DNA of 64,000 nucleotides from Echria macrotheca (GCA_030411725.1 MU839828.1:1116001-1180000); one strand, 5' to 3'; counted from the stretch's first letter, positions 10,906 to 22,513 are shown. A program made the numbers and translations. Notes: generated from the letters alone by a model not told the origin.

Positions 10906-13399
10906 AAAACGGCTTTAGTAGCGTATAAATAAAGTATAATTTACCTAATAGTAGTTCCCTAATTACCTGGTTTTAGCAATATTACTTATACTACTTAATT
11001 TATACCTTCATTTTTTGTAGTTTTTAGTAAAAATAAAAGTTTTAAAAGGTATTTATTATTTTATAAAACTTAAAGTAATAATTATAATTATATATTAGTT
11101 TCAGAATAATTTGGACTTTATTATAGTAGGGCGTATAAAGTATCTTTTTACTATTTTACGTAATATAGTATAAAAAGTTATTAATTATTTTAAATATATT
11201 TATTAGTAGTTTGAATTAATAGCTTTTTTTGCGTATTTTTGTATAACTTTACGGTTTTTACCGGTTAACTTACTGTAACAGTTACCTTTTACTTTTTAAT
11301 GGTTTTCATAAAGTTTATTAATTTTTAATTCCTTTTATAATCCTTAATAATTTTTAAGTAGAATTTGCAGCTTATAATTGGAAAAATAGCGGTTTTAGTT
11401 AAAAAACGCTATAAGTATTATTTACGTTATTTTTAGTAATTTGCTTAAATATTATTTAACTTATTCTTATCTTTTTATTTAAGGACTAGGTTATTTAACT
11501 TAAAAGTAAATAAGCATAAAAAAGCGTTAAGAATAATATTAAGTACGATTAAAATATAAAATATATTAAGTTCAAATTATAATAGTTAGTTTACAACGTT
11601 AGTAAATTTTAGATTAGCTTTAGTAAGGTTTAATATAGCTAGTAAAGTGTAATTTACGATACTTTTAATTAAGGTATAATCCATAAGGATTATTAAAGGT
11701 TTGCGTTTAATTAAACTATTTCCCTAAACTTTCTAACGGCTTAAATGATTATTGCGATATTTACTTTTATTAAGTTATAGCTTTTCTTCTTCATTATATT
11801 AGCTTTTAAAAGGAATAAAATTAATTTAATCCAATCATTTAAAATATGTTTTTCATGAATTGAATAATTGTTTCAGCTATCTTTCAGCTAAAAGATAAAT
11901 AGTTTAAATATCTTTTTATATACGTTAAGCTTAAAAAATAATAATTTTTAATAATAGTAAAATATATTTTATATATATAAGTACTTTTATAACTTAGTAG
12001 AAGTATTTAGCTTTTTCTGTATAAGTTTGAATTTGTTAGTTAAGGTATACGCTTTATACGCGTTTGTTTAAGGTTTTATTAGCTAATTTATTATCATTTT
12101 AACTTCTTAAAAGTAATATACTTTTTTACTATTATAAAAAAGCGATTAAAATGTTAAATTAAAATATTTCACAGTATAATTAACCTACTATTTTAAAATA
12201 GGTTTTAAGTATTTTAAGTAAGTTAGGGAACTTTATTTTCCTAAACGTTACGATATAGTCCTTAGTTTTAAAAACTTTATTTTTATTAACGATATAACTA
12301 AGTAGTCAAATTATAGGAAAAGTAGTAAATAACTTCTTAATACTGATATATACCTATACTTGTTTTTAGTTTTTTTGAAACGATTTCGAAATACCTATAG
12401 TAGGCTGACAAAAGCCTAACTTAAACCCCACAAATACGCGTTACGTCTTGTTGCGTTTTCTGTATCCAAAAACACTACCTAATTTTCAAATATACCAAAC
12501 ACAACTAGTATAACGCTACATACTTTTAATTATAAGTATTTTCCTTTTAAAAAAAAACTAGGATTATAATAAATTATTAATGAGGCCTACTACGTAAGGT
12601 TTTATTTGCAAAAAAGGGTATAAATCCAGCTTTTATTTCCAAAATGATTTTTTGCTACTAGTTCCAAAAATCCAGTAAATCTTTACCACGTTTTAGCCAA
12701 CCACATAAAATTACGGTACGTAATTTACGGGCTATATTATATTATATCGATATAAACCCCTTTACTTTGTATAAAAATCCACGAAAAGATTGTGGTTTTT
12801 AATATAGTACCCGTATAATTAGCTGTAAGTTTACCCATTTAGACATTTAACACTCAAAAGACCTTAAAAACCCCAAATTAAGTAATAAATATACTGAAAA
12901 AAGGCTTACCTTTACTCATGAGTTATAAGTATATCAACAAACTACTATCCTAATAGCGATAGATTATTATATTAAATAAAACTACAATCGCGGGTAATTA
13001 AGGTAAAGCCTAAAAGTAAATTTTCTATAAAATAATTAGCTATAACCCCTCCCTTTTCCTCCCTTTATAATATACGGCCTTACAATTATATAGGGAAAAC
13101 GTTTATTACTCAGGTATATGCAGCCAAAAGCCAAGCCTATTAAAGAGTTTTAAATATTTTAGGCTATATTTAGCTATAAAATCTAAATTTCCCTAACGCT
13201 TATATACAATAACCTTAAATTTAAAAAAAGTAATATAAATAGTAAGGTTATACTTACAACTTTATAAAAACATTTATTTACCTATAATATATTTTCTAAG
13301 CTTTATTTTTATATAAAAGAACGCTTTTACGTATTTGTATTATTTAATATAAAACTAATTACGGGATTAGGTAGTGGAAAATAAAGTCTTACTTATAAA

Positions 13400-14728
13400 C
13401 AGGGTTGGCAAATTAATTAGTAGTTATTAGTCAGTAGTCACTAACTATAGTAATTAGTAGTTATTAGTTAAGGTACTAATTAAACTACAGTAGTTAGTAG
13501 TTAGGGTAGTAACTAAACTATAGTAATTAGTAGTTAGATTACTAACTATAGTAATCTAACTACTAGTTAAATATACTATATCATTTTTATAATTGCAAAA
13601 TAATTAAATACCTACTTATACTAATAATTTAAATATTTATAGCAATAGATATATATAATATAATATATAAAAAGTAGCAATATATTTTTTAATAATAAGA
13701 GCATCGGTAATTTTTAAATTATCGTTATTTATATACATTATAACGTAAATTTAAAATTTACCAGCTTTTCCCTTATAATTAATTAACACTAAAAGCATAT
13801 ATTATTTAATTATACTACTATATATTTTACCTACAAACTAATTCTACGTTAATATATCAACAAAAATTTTAAACTAGAATTACGGGGCTATTGTGACGAT
13901 TGGGCAACAGACCCACACCCATTGAGCCAACCTTCCAAAAGGATTGCCAGAATTCTAAGGTCAGCACCTCAGAACCCTAACTGTGGATATATGCCAGCAC
14001 GACCCCGGCCAGGGCCGTGACTGCTATAGCCCTAGTGGGGTATAGCCCCATTATGGTATACATATAAAGCAGAGTTAAGTAGGGTATAAAACCCTACCTT
14101 TTGGGATTTCATCGCCTAAAATAGTTTCCAAATAGTTTATCCAGTTAAGAAGAATTTAATTATTATTTTTACCTTACTTTTACGTTATATTGTATACTTA
14201 TACATATAAACCCTTCAGGAATTTAAAATTAAAAAGTATAAAAAGCTACAATTAAAGTTAAATAACGATATCGATTTACAATAGGATTTTAAAAGGCCAA
14301 TAAGAATAAAAACCCTAAATAAAAGATAATAATATATAAATAGTATTATTATATTCCATTTAACGTAAAATTTATTTTAACTTTAAGTAGGTTTATTAAT
14401 TAAAATTACGGTTTTACCATTTTTTACCCTTAATACGCGTTACCGTAGTAATAAATAAATAAAATTTTACCTTTTATTAGAAATATATATTACCTATTAT
14501 ATATATAATTTACTTTAAGCGTTTAGCTTAATTTGGAATTTTAAGATAGGATTGGAAATAAAAGTATAGAAAAAGTTGCAATTAAGTCAAAGTAGAAATA
14601 TCAATTCTAAATACCCTTTTAACAATCAGATAATTATAATAACTTATAACTAAAAATACTTATAAGTAAGCCACAAATATTATTATTAGCTAATCTTAAA
14701 ACATTTTACCTTTTCCTATAACTAAAAA
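13400..14728 (+). mobile_element. hAT-like family 2 copy
   Basis: The start CAGGGTTGGCAAATTAATTA at 13400 is followed by about 170 bp of ACTAACTA-type subterminal repeats and an interior collinear with 9000-10010. It carries the GC-rich insert 13882-14218 and is cut at 14728 by family 1 copy G. The right terminus is not recognisable after copy G. Confidence 0.6.
13882..14218. mobile_element. 337-bp GC-rich insert with GAATT duplication
   Basis: GAATT stands at 13877-13881 and again at 14219-14223, and the related family 2 copy at about 9305-9320 reads through without the insert, so the borders are supported by an empty site. The left part is GC-rich and hardly RIP-mutated; the right part is AT-rich. 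It contains a TATAAA-like stretch near 14065 and a GGGGCTAT..ATAGCCCC inverted pair. A 5-bp duplication suits an LTR, but the ends are ACGGGG..TTCAG rather than TG..CA, so a solo LTR with altered ends or another element type remains open. Confidence 0.65.
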
Positions 14729-15902
14729 CAGGGTTGGGACATTAGTCCTTAGTCATTAGTCCAGTAGTCCGGACTACTATAGTCCAATAGTCAGAATCAC
14801 AACCGTAACTAGACTACCCGGACTAGTAATCCGGGTAGTGACTAGACTACTGGACTAATAGTCCGGGGGATAACTAGACTACTTAGACTAATAGTCCGGA
14901 CTACTTAACTACTAGTCCGGACTACCGGACTACTACGAAAATTAAATTTTATATTAAATTTAGTCATATTAAGGCAGTTTTCGGATAAAACCGCGCTTTT
15001 TACCCTAATACTATCGGTTTTTAGGAATAAGTTTAAGGCTTATAATAAGGCTTATAACTACCCATTTAGTTTATAAGTTATTATAATATAATCACGCAAA
15101 CTGAATCTTTAAGTAATAATTTAAAGTCCATTTGTGCAAAAACTTATAATTGGGTTAAAACAACAACTTTAAAAGGTTTTTTTTTTAAGAAATATATTTT
15201 CCCCCCATCCCCGTACTATTTTTAAAAACCCTTTAGTACTAGGAGGTAAGTTTTAGAACCTTATATACTATTTAAAAGCTATTTCTAGTTAATTAAGTAA
15301 ACTGGATTTTTAATTGATGACATAAAATCCAATTATATAAAAAGGTGTAATCCGCTCGAAATAAGAACTTAGAATTTTAATCGATTCTAATAAATCCAAT
15401 AGCGATAGTAACTAAAAGTAAAGAATACTAACTAGGAAATAACGTTATACTAAACTAATAAGCTATTTTAAATATATATTTTACTAAGCTAATATTGTTA
15501 TATTTCCAATTTAAAGCGTTTTGCTATTAAAAAGGTGAAAAGTATAATAAAATTAATAAGCTAGAGAATTTATTATACTTAATAAATGGATTATTACCTT
15601 ATTTAACTAATATGAATATAATATATACCCTATATTAGTAATAATAATTTAATTAATTAATTAATAAACCTATTACAGTAATTAAAATTAAAAATACTAT
15701 ATAAAGGGGTGGACTACTAGTCCGGACTAGTGACTACAGTAGTCAAGTAGTCCGGACTACTAGTCCGGGGGGTGACTAGACTACTGGACTAGTAGTCCGG
15801 GTCGTGACTAGACTACCGGACTAGTAGTCCGGGCTGTAACTAGACTACTGTGACTAGTAGTCCGGACTAATGACTAGTAGTCCGGACTAAATCCCAACCC
15901 TA
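14729..15902 (-). mobile_element. hAT-like family 1, copy G (complete)
   Basis: Both termini are present in reverse orientation: CAGGGTTGGGACATTAGTCC at 14729 and TCCCAACCCTA at 15892-15902 (final G changed to A). Long subterminal arrays of AGTCCGGACT and ACTAGT palindromes lie at both ends. Total length is 1,174 bp, close to copy B without its MITE. The flanking octamers ACTAAAAA and ATAATAGT do not match, so the target duplication is lost or one flank was rearranged. Confidence 0.7.
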
Positions 15903-16867
15903 ATAATAGTAGAAGCTTTTTGAAATCAGTTTAAAGCTTAAACCATAACTTATAACAATATATACCGTATATAAGTAACTATAATATAATTACGTAAATT
16001 AAACTTTTAATTAATTATAGAAACTATAATATTATGAAATAAAATCAGTACCTGTTAAGTAATAATAAAATACTATAACAGCCTATTTTAAATTTATGTT
16101 TTTCCAAGCCAACTTTCTGAAAATAACCTTTTTAGGCTTTTTTTCGATAAAAAAATCATTTTCTCCTTATTGCTATATTATTTCTAAAAGAACCTTAGTG
16201 CTAGGAAATACGATGTATTACCTTATATCGTACTTTAAAGTTATCATAAGTTAATTAATTAAACTTAATTTTTAATTAATCATTTAAAATCCAGTTGTGC
16301 AAAATAGTGTAATTTAAATCGATTTACTCCCTTTAATTTCCAAAGGCTTTTAATATATTCCAGGAGTTTAATTACTATTAATAAAAGGTTTTATATAATA
16401 ACTAGTTATACTATTACTAGTAATTACTAAACGGCATTCCGGAATTACTACCTTATACGGTAATAGTAATACTTTAAGTAAATTCTACCATTATATAATT
16501 ATCTTTTTATAGCAAATCCCCTTATAAATATAGAAAAAGCAGTAAAAAGTAGGAAAACTAAACTTACCAAATAGATTATTAATTTTATTAGCTAATATTA
16601 ATAGAATATATAGCCTATAATAGTAATAATAGTTAAAATTAGTAAATAATAAGCCTAATATAGTAATTAAAAATAAAAATACTATATTAAGGGGTGGACT
16701 ACTAGTCCGGACTAGTAACTATAGTAGTTAAGTAGTCCGAACTAATAGTCCGGGGGGTAACTAGACTACTGGACTAGTAATCCGGGTTGTAACTAAACTA
16801 CCGGACTACTAGTCAAGGCTGTAACTAAACTACTATAACTAGTAGTCCGGACTAAATCCCAACCCTG
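15903..16867 (-). mobile_element. hAT-like family 1, copy H (one end lost)
   Basis: A reverse-oriented copy ends in a perfect ACTAAATCCCAACCCTG terminus at 16851-16867, with subterminal palindromes from about 16695. The other terminus is missing where copy G abuts. The interior parallels copy G from about 15060 on. This is the last element before the compartment boundary. Confidence 0.55.
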
Positions 16868-16869
16868 CC

Positions 16870-16890
16870 AACTGTATACAGTATACAGTT
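16870..16890. repeat. 21-bp near-perfect palindrome
   Basis: AACTGTATAC-A-GTATACAGTT has two 10-bp arms around one base, two bases beyond the end of copy H. It may be a protein-binding site or a chance AT-rich palindrome; no partner site was seen. Confidence 0.6.
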
Positions 16891-17334
16891 AAGTATGTTT
16901 ATATATCACTAAACCCCTAAATATGCGTTAGGTAGAAACGTTTTATATTTTATTTCCGGGAAATAAAGGCTTAAGAACGTAATTGATAGATCATAAAGCC
17001 CTCATAAAGCCCTCATTAATAGCTCTTTTGCTATTACTATTACGCTTAAACGCTTGTTTCCAAAGATTTACGCGAAAAATATATCTTCAAGGGGATGCGT
17101 ACGGATCAAAGGGGGGGGTAAACCCCTATCAGACGCCTTATTTAAATGCTCGAAATCATTTACTAAAAAGCTAAAGAGGTTTTAAATACACACTGTTTAC
17201 CGTGACTCGTCCTTTTCTTACCCTTTGTTCATCCGGGGTTGGACATCATTTGCTCACAAAATTAACGGTTTTGACAAACATGTGAATACTAGTATACCGA
17301 GTTTAAGTCTAGCAAAGTAGGCTCGCAGCTGTCT

Positions 17335-18282
17335 TTAACTCTTCCAGTCACGTTCCCAGCTCTCGAGCCCTGCTTCCTCCAACCTCGTCATCAAGTCATT
17401 GATATACTTCTGGCACTCCTCCCTCTGGAACGAGTTAGGCCACCCGTAGTCTCGGTACACCTGCCTCACAAACTGCACCGAAACATCTGTCTCCCCGAAT
17501 GGTGCCTTTTCGGCCATAATCTCCTCCTCCGAAACTCTTCCGTGTCTCTCCGGCACGCGCGATCCATCAAGGGTCACGCGACCAGGACTCGAAATCAACT
17601 CAAGATTTCGGTACTTTTCCATCACACCCCTCAAAAATACCCTCAAGTCATACGGCCCGGACCTATCACACCTCAAACTCTCAACATAGATCTGGCCATG
17701 TTCCGCGTCCACCACCCACTGCTGTCCGTAACTCTCGTGTCCCTTGGCGATGATGAAGCACATTCTTGGGTTACACGAGTCGTTGTAATCCATGTACTCC
17801 TCCCACCAGTCCGGCTCAGCAAAGAACTCGGGGCCACAGGTAGAGTAATCCACCAGGTGCGACTTGTAATCCAGCTGCGTGGCCGGGCTTCCCCACGAAA
17901 AATACGGGAGGTGCCGAATCACATCCAGCGCAAGGTCTTCCTTCCAGCTGCCGACGTGGTCCGGCGCAAGCTGCGGCCATCCCTCAGGAGGCGGGAACTT
18001 TAAATTGGCGGGGTCGTAGTGAAGCCTGGCTAGGAACTGGTAGAACTCGGTGAAGATGGCAACAATCTGATCGACCGAGTACATGAAGCGATTCTCGCTC
18101 TCGGAACTGTCATCGCCATCGCCATCGTTGGCGTTCTGGCTGGGGCCGTTGAGGTTGTTCTCGACGTCTTCAATGTCTTGCAACTCTGGTGATTCAGCGT
18201 CGACGTTAGGTTCCTCCCGAGGCAGTTGCGTCGCGCTGCTGCGGGGTTGCTGCGTGGCTCCTGAGTGCCGTGTTGGGCTCAT
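17335..18282 (-). CDS. Hypothetical fungal protein, 315 aa
   Basis: A single uninterrupted reading frame starts at an ATG and is the first gene on the GC-rich side of the boundary. The first 80 residues are low-complexity, rich in Ser, Pro, Asp and Glu. The remainder looks folded: a WPQLAPDHVGSWKEDLALDVIRHLPYFSW segment (residues about 105-133) and a WVVDAEHGQIYVESLRCD segment (about 189-206) resemble a widespread, uncharacterised Pezizomycotina family with similarly placed DVLRHLPY and YWVDT words. There is no signal peptide, membrane segment or nucleotide-binding motif. The nearest recognisable upstream neighbour is the divergent F-box gene at 19163. I do not assign a function. Confidence 0.75.
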   Translation of the reverse strand: MSPTRHSGATQQPRSSATQLPREEPNVDAESPELQDIEDVENNLNGPSQNANDGDGDDSSESENRFMYSVDQIVAIFTEFYQFLARLHYDPANLKFPPPEGWPQLAPDHVGSWKEDLALDVIRHLPYFSWGSPATQLDYKSHLVDYSTCGPEFFAEPDWWEEYMDYNDSCNPRMCFIIAKGHESYGQQWVVDAEHGQIYVESLRCDRSGPYDLRVFLRGVMEKYRNLELISSPGRVTLDGSRVPERHGRVSEEEIMAEKAPFGETDVSVQFVRQVYRDYGWPNSFQREECQKYINDLMTRLEEAGLESWERDWKS

Positions 18283-19162
18283 GGCGGTACGGGTACGGTG
18301 CTATGCGCTGTGAATCTCTCTGTAAGGCCGCGTGGTGCAAGACATGCGTCTAAAATCAGATTCTCGATCAGCTCGGTGGTGGGTGATGGTGTCGCTGCGC
18401 TTTGCCACAAGAGGGCAATGCTGAGAGAGCCCTTAATCTGCCAGCTTTCCCGAAGTCACGTGTGCATATTGGGCAAGATTGAGACTGACGATATTTATTC
18501 CCGGCTGTGCCGAGGAAGCTCCGTGCGATAAATGCGGGCTCACAAGCAAGCCAATTAGCTAGGTTCCAATCATTTCATTACTAGGTACCTGGCTGTCTAG
18601 CTCATGCCCCAGTTCGGCGACGAGTCACGCCGATTAGGAGTTACCAAGGGATGGAGGGTCTAGGCTGCCATGGATATCGGCGAAAAAAATTGGTAGCTGG
18701 TTCACAAATCCTACCCAAAAACATCGTGACATGCTGATGATTGGAAGTATTTTTTGTGAGGTGCAAGCTTGCCCGGTTACTCTTGGCTGCGCCGCTATCC
18801 TAAAGCGACCGAGTACAAGACATATATCTCGGCCTGAAATACGAAGCGCAAGAGCATAATAATACATAATCTCTCGTTGGCATTAACTGTAATTAAGGTA
18901 TATCCTCTTCAATACGAGACAAACTCACATCCTGCCTGGCCGGTGAATGACAACATTGCCACAGCCACCCGCGCCGAGACGTTAGCGAGCGGACACCCGG
19001 CCGAAAAACGGGGTCACGTCGTATTATTCTCGGACTAGCATCCTAGGTGGAGTTGTGTTCGCTGTTCATAAAAAAGGCTCCAAAAGACGGCAGGAAGTCA
19101 CGCATCCACCCGCAAAAAGACGTTTCGACAAACTACCTATCGAGGTTACCTATCGAAGCAGC
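18283..19162. other. Divergent intergenic region
   Basis: About 0.88 kb separate two divergently transcribed genes and probably hold both promoters. I see no conserved gene, RNA gene or repeat here. Confidence 0.5.
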
Positions 19163-20314
19163 ATGACCAAGAGTAAGAAACGAGAGAAGGCGCTCAAGGA
19201 GGCAGCGAAGAAGGCTCAGGCACTCGGACAGACACCTTCAACTTCGTCAAGGACATCATGCGCCACCATTGCGTCGCGGGAGTGGGTCTTCGCTACGCCT
19301 GAACTCATGGAGCTCATCCTCATCCAACTCGATATGGCTCACTTGCTCACGGCCGTGCAGCGCGTCTGCAAGCAATGGCAACGCATAATTGCCCACTCGT
19401 CAGTTCTGCAGCGCCACCTGTTCTTCAAGGCAGTGCCCTCTACGCCCTCCCCTTCTGACCTGCCGCTATCGCCACCGGATCGCCGACTTAACCCACTTCT
19501 GTACAAGCATTTCGACATGTTTTTCCCGTATGACCCGGATCAGGATCTGCAAACGCAGCGGCTGAATAGAGAAAAGGACTACTCGAGGCCGTTCGCGCCG
19601 GAGCGAGAGGGCATCATTCCACCAGACTTCTCTATGAAATACATCACGTGGCCCACCGCACCAGACTCATCGCTCCCGATCGCCGATGTTCGCAACGGGG
19701 GTTTCCGCCACTATGCCTTCACGCGAAAGGGCGCGAGCTGGAGACAAATGCTGGTTTCGCAGCCCCCGCCGGTGAGAGTTGCGAGGCTAGGCGACATGGA
19801 CTGGGTGGACATTCAGAGTGACCACGTTCGTTGGTCAACCGAGGAGATGATGCTGGAGTGTCGGATTCCTCGGAGGATTTTGCAAGGAGTTCCGAAGCGG
19901 ATGATCAAGCTGGAAGGGGGGTTGAGAATGGGAGACCTTTTCGACGAGCTGTGGAACATCCAATTCGCAAGAGAATACGCGTTGTCCGAAATGTATCCGT
20001 GGTGCGCGTGGCGGGTGCCAGAGTCGCTGACGACAACGTTCTGGCAGTGGGTGAACTACACTAACACCGGGGGTAGCTGCAGGATGCCGACGACGGAACT
20101 CGCAAAGTGGGTGGACGGGGCGGATTTGGTCATTGGGGGTATTGTGCCATCACCAAGCTGGGCGAGTGGGCAGGAGTTATGCTGGCGTTGCCAAGGGAAA
20201 TGGGGCGAGAAAGTAAGGGGTAAGAGATGTAAGGACCATCTAGCGATTCAGCAACGCTACCGATGTCAGGAGCACCAGGCCAGGGGTCCTTTGTCATTGG
20301 CTCCTGGGACTTAG
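19163..20314 (+). CDS. F-box domain protein
   Basis: The chosen ATG at 19163 gives 383 residues; the frame is open back to 19055, but there is no earlier ATG in it. After a lysine-rich start (MTKSKKREKALKEAAKKAQ, a likely nuclear-type basic segment), residues about 40-90 form an F-box: TPELMELILIQLDMAHLLTA, then QRVCKQWQRIIAHSSVLQRH. F-box proteins bind Skp1 and deliver targets to SCF ubiquitin ligases. The C-terminal part, the presumed substrate-binding region, has no recognisable leucine-rich or WD repeats. It belongs to the large, rapidly diversifying group of filamentous-fungal F-box proteins whose substrates are unknown. A CWRCQGKW word near the C-terminus could bind metal but is isolated. 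Confidence 0.85.
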   Translation: MTKSKKREKALKEAAKKAQALGQTPSTSSRTSCATIASREWVFATPELMELILIQLDMAHLLTAVQRVCKQWQRIIAHSSVLQRHLFFKAVPSTPSPSDLPLSPPDRRLNPLLYKHFDMFFPYDPDQDLQTQRLNREKDYSRPFAPEREGIIPPDFSMKYITWPTAPDSSLPIADVRNGGFRHYAFTRKGASWRQMLVSQPPPVRVARLGDMDWVDIQSDHVRWSTEEMMLECRIPRRILQGVPKRMIKLEGGLRMGDLFDELWNIQFAREYALSEMYPWCAWRVPESLTTTFWQWVNYTNTGGSCRMPTTELAKWVDGADLVIGGIVPSPSWASGQELCWRCQGKWGEKVRGKRCKDHLAIQQRYRCQEHQARGPLSLAPGT

Positions 20315-20611
20315 GAATCGTTCCTACACTGCGTGGAATGACTGCGGGTGTTAGTAATGGACTCTGGTTAGGTCAGGTAGTCAAAAGATTGGACCGGGGC
20401 ATGCACATGGCAACTTCTGTTAGCCTATCTTTCCTTATAGTGGGATAAGACCGGGTTTTGACCCCGGTCTAAACCTGATGAAAACCCAAGCCGAAATCAT
20501 TGCGAAGTTGGTGGCGAGTTAAATCTATCTCCAGACAATGGTTTTACGTTGGAGATAAGCCAACCCCTCAGCCGCGGCTCGAACCTGGCCAGGCCGCGAC
20601 CGGAGCAGCCA

Positions 20612-22213
20612 CTACGGCAGGTCTCGGTTTGAGCCGGACGTGCGGTATTTCTCTTCATGTGAATCAAACTGATGGCGGATCCAGCTTGTCACACCCCCAA
20701 CAATAATCAAGACCGGCGGGCTAACTGCATACAACTCGCCGAGCACGTAGCTAAACGTCGCAACAACAAATCACCAGGGCTCGTCACCCAAGCTTCGAGC
20801 TTTATTTGGTCAGCCTCACCATCTAGGACTGCCCCGAGGAAGAAGCTGACAAAATGATGTGGGAGACCCGTCACTCACCTTCGCCACTGTTTCCATCCAA
20901 GAAGCCCAACCTCCAGATTCTGTAGATGACGGTGTAAATCAAATCTACAGCTCCGGCATTGACGCCTCTAAGCACGGCCTCGACTGCCTTTTTAGACCTT
21001 ATTATACCCCATACTCCCAGGGTCCCATGTACGAGCAACACACCAGGACCGAATATTCCCACCCAAGCTATGATCCCGCCTGCCAGTGGGCTATACTCTG
21101 CATTCCTGGCGGCCAAGCTCCCCAGAAACACGGCAATGTTGAAGTTAGGGCCCGGGCACCCCTGTATGAGTGCAACGCCAATAAGAAAGTCGCGCTCAGA
21201 AACCCATTTCTCAGCAACGATATATTCACGCAACAAAGGGATAACGACGGGTCCACCACCGAAGATAATTGTACCGGCGAGGAGCATGTTGGAAAACAGA
21301 CTTAAAAGAAGAGGGGGGACGGGATAAAAGCTCGCGTCAACAGCAGAGACAGGAAGAGGAGCACGAAACATGATATTATTGCGATCCCTATTTGCGGTGA
21401 GACGGGGATGCGTCTGGGCGGGTGGAGGGGTGCTTGAGATATAAGGGGTGTCGTCTCATGTGGACCCTGAAATTCGATGGTGGAGATGTTGGTAGGTTCT
21501 CCTCATTTGCATGGGTGTCGGGCTCTGTTGATGATCCGTTTTCGTTTTCTCTGTGGATCACTCGGTAGGTAATCAGTCCACTCTCGGTCTGCGAAGAACT
21601 TCGAAAGTCTTTGGGCCGGCTCGAGATCATGAACGAAGGTTGTAAGTCCAGATACGGCCATTAGTGTAGGAAAGTACCAAAGCGCGTTGTAGAGCACGCC
21701 GGCCGAAGCTGTGCCAAACACCACGAGGCGTGTGACGTTGTCTCTGATAGCTTTGCTCGACAGCCTGGTTGCAGCGAGGGCGATGACACCGACAACCGAA
21801 GCGTTGAGGCCCGATAAAAAGGCGTATATAGCAGACGGCAGCGTTTCGCTGATCTGTGAAACCCCAAGTGCCAGGACAAACATCGCTGTCGCAACGGGGA
21901 GGCTTTGAAACAAGTCAGCCCAATCTTCATCCAGCTTGAAGCCCGAAGGGGGGGGGGGAGCAAACGTGAACAGGAAGAACGTAATAATGGCAGCTAGGGT
22001 GCCATTGTGCACCAGATTGATGCAGTAGAGTAGTTTCGTGCTTGCCGGACCTGAAAGGGCCTGAGAAATGCTAAAGAGTTCTTTGAACTGGGGCATAACG
22101 CGACGTCAGTTTCTGCCCCTGGCTCGCAGATGCTCAATGTTGCGAAAACACCTTACCAGCTCGTCATCAATCCACTGCTTTTCCACCAGAAATTTGTCGT
22201 AGTACTGGATCAT
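20612..22213 (-). pseudogene. Broken chromate transporter (CHR family)
   Basis: The translation matches the two-domain fungal CHR transporter family: QALSGPASTKLLYCINLVH and LPSAIYAFLSGLNASVVGVI in the first half, LAGTIIFGGGPVVIPLLREY and ALIQGCPGPNFNIAVFLGSL in the second. Likely exons on the minus strand are 22213-22157, 22087-21306 (approximate low end), then to 20879, and 20799-20612. Four defects are visible. The N-terminus begins at MIQYYDKFLVEKQWIDDEL, lacking the first membrane segment and its GGPP motif. A TGA at 21503-21505 interrupts the central linker, after which the same frame continues into the expected hydrophobic segment IGIAIISCFVLLFLSLLL. A frameshift near 21306-21345, close to a C6 run, is needed to reach SFYPVPPLLLSLFSNMLLAG. 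A TGA at 20771-20773 falls in the last exon right after GDEPW, where the family normally has a second Trp. Functional homologues export chromate; this copy should not. Confidence 0.85.
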
Positions 22214-22513
22214 AAAAGACCTTCAAGTTAGTTTCACAAGCGTAAAAATGGAGTTACGAACGCAGCCACCTCGAGGTACCGTATCTACTGTAGATTTTTG
22301 CAAGAGATAGCTTATTAGTTGATCGTACATTTGATGATATAACGTCAAGTAAATGCGAAATTCGTGGGTATATGTTCGTAAAAGTGAGCAAGTTATTTGA
22401 TACAAGCTGGGACGCAATAATACCCAGTTCCCATAAGATGATGCTTTTCCAATATCCCGACATAAGCAAAAAGTGGTTGATATCACACGCCGCACTCCAC
22501 GCCGCTTGCGCCT
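22214..22513. other. Intergenic region, nothing recognised
   Basis: About 300 bp separate the truncated 5' end of the chromate transporter relic from the 3' end of the rhodopsin-domain gene. The missing transporter N-terminus is not found here in any frame. Confidence 0.45.

Larger units (their letters stand above)
1..17180. repeat. AT-rich RIP-like transposon graveyard
   Basis: The block is overwhelmingly A/T with TA-rich words and stop codons in every frame, and no convincing coding sequence. Repeated copies of the same elements differ mostly by C-to-T and G-to-A changes, for example the terminus CAGGGTTGGG decayed to TAAAGTTGGG near 4585. That is the pattern expected from repeat-induced point mutation. 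Composition changes abruptly at about 17.2 kb to ordinary GC-rich genic DNA. A few short GC-rich islands (2362-2773, 9635-9844, 13882-14218) are younger insertions and are listed separately. Much of the rest, notably 3,376-4,520, 10,900-13,390 and 480-1,570, is AT-rich sequence whose origin I cannot name. Confidence 0.85.

Noticed and set aside
14729..16867. CRISPR-like or satellite array from regularly repeated AGTCCGGACT units
   Set aside because: Unit spacing is irregular, the units are palindromic and confined to transposon ends, and the genome is eukaryotic.
16983..17174. 63-codon open frame at the compartment edge
   Set aside because: AT-rich, no family resemblance, no splice partner; probably chance.
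20571..20600. tRNA B-box-like GGTTCGAGCC on the minus strand
   Set aside because: The flanking bases cannot form a T-stem and no A-box precedes it; it lies just beyond the transporter relic.
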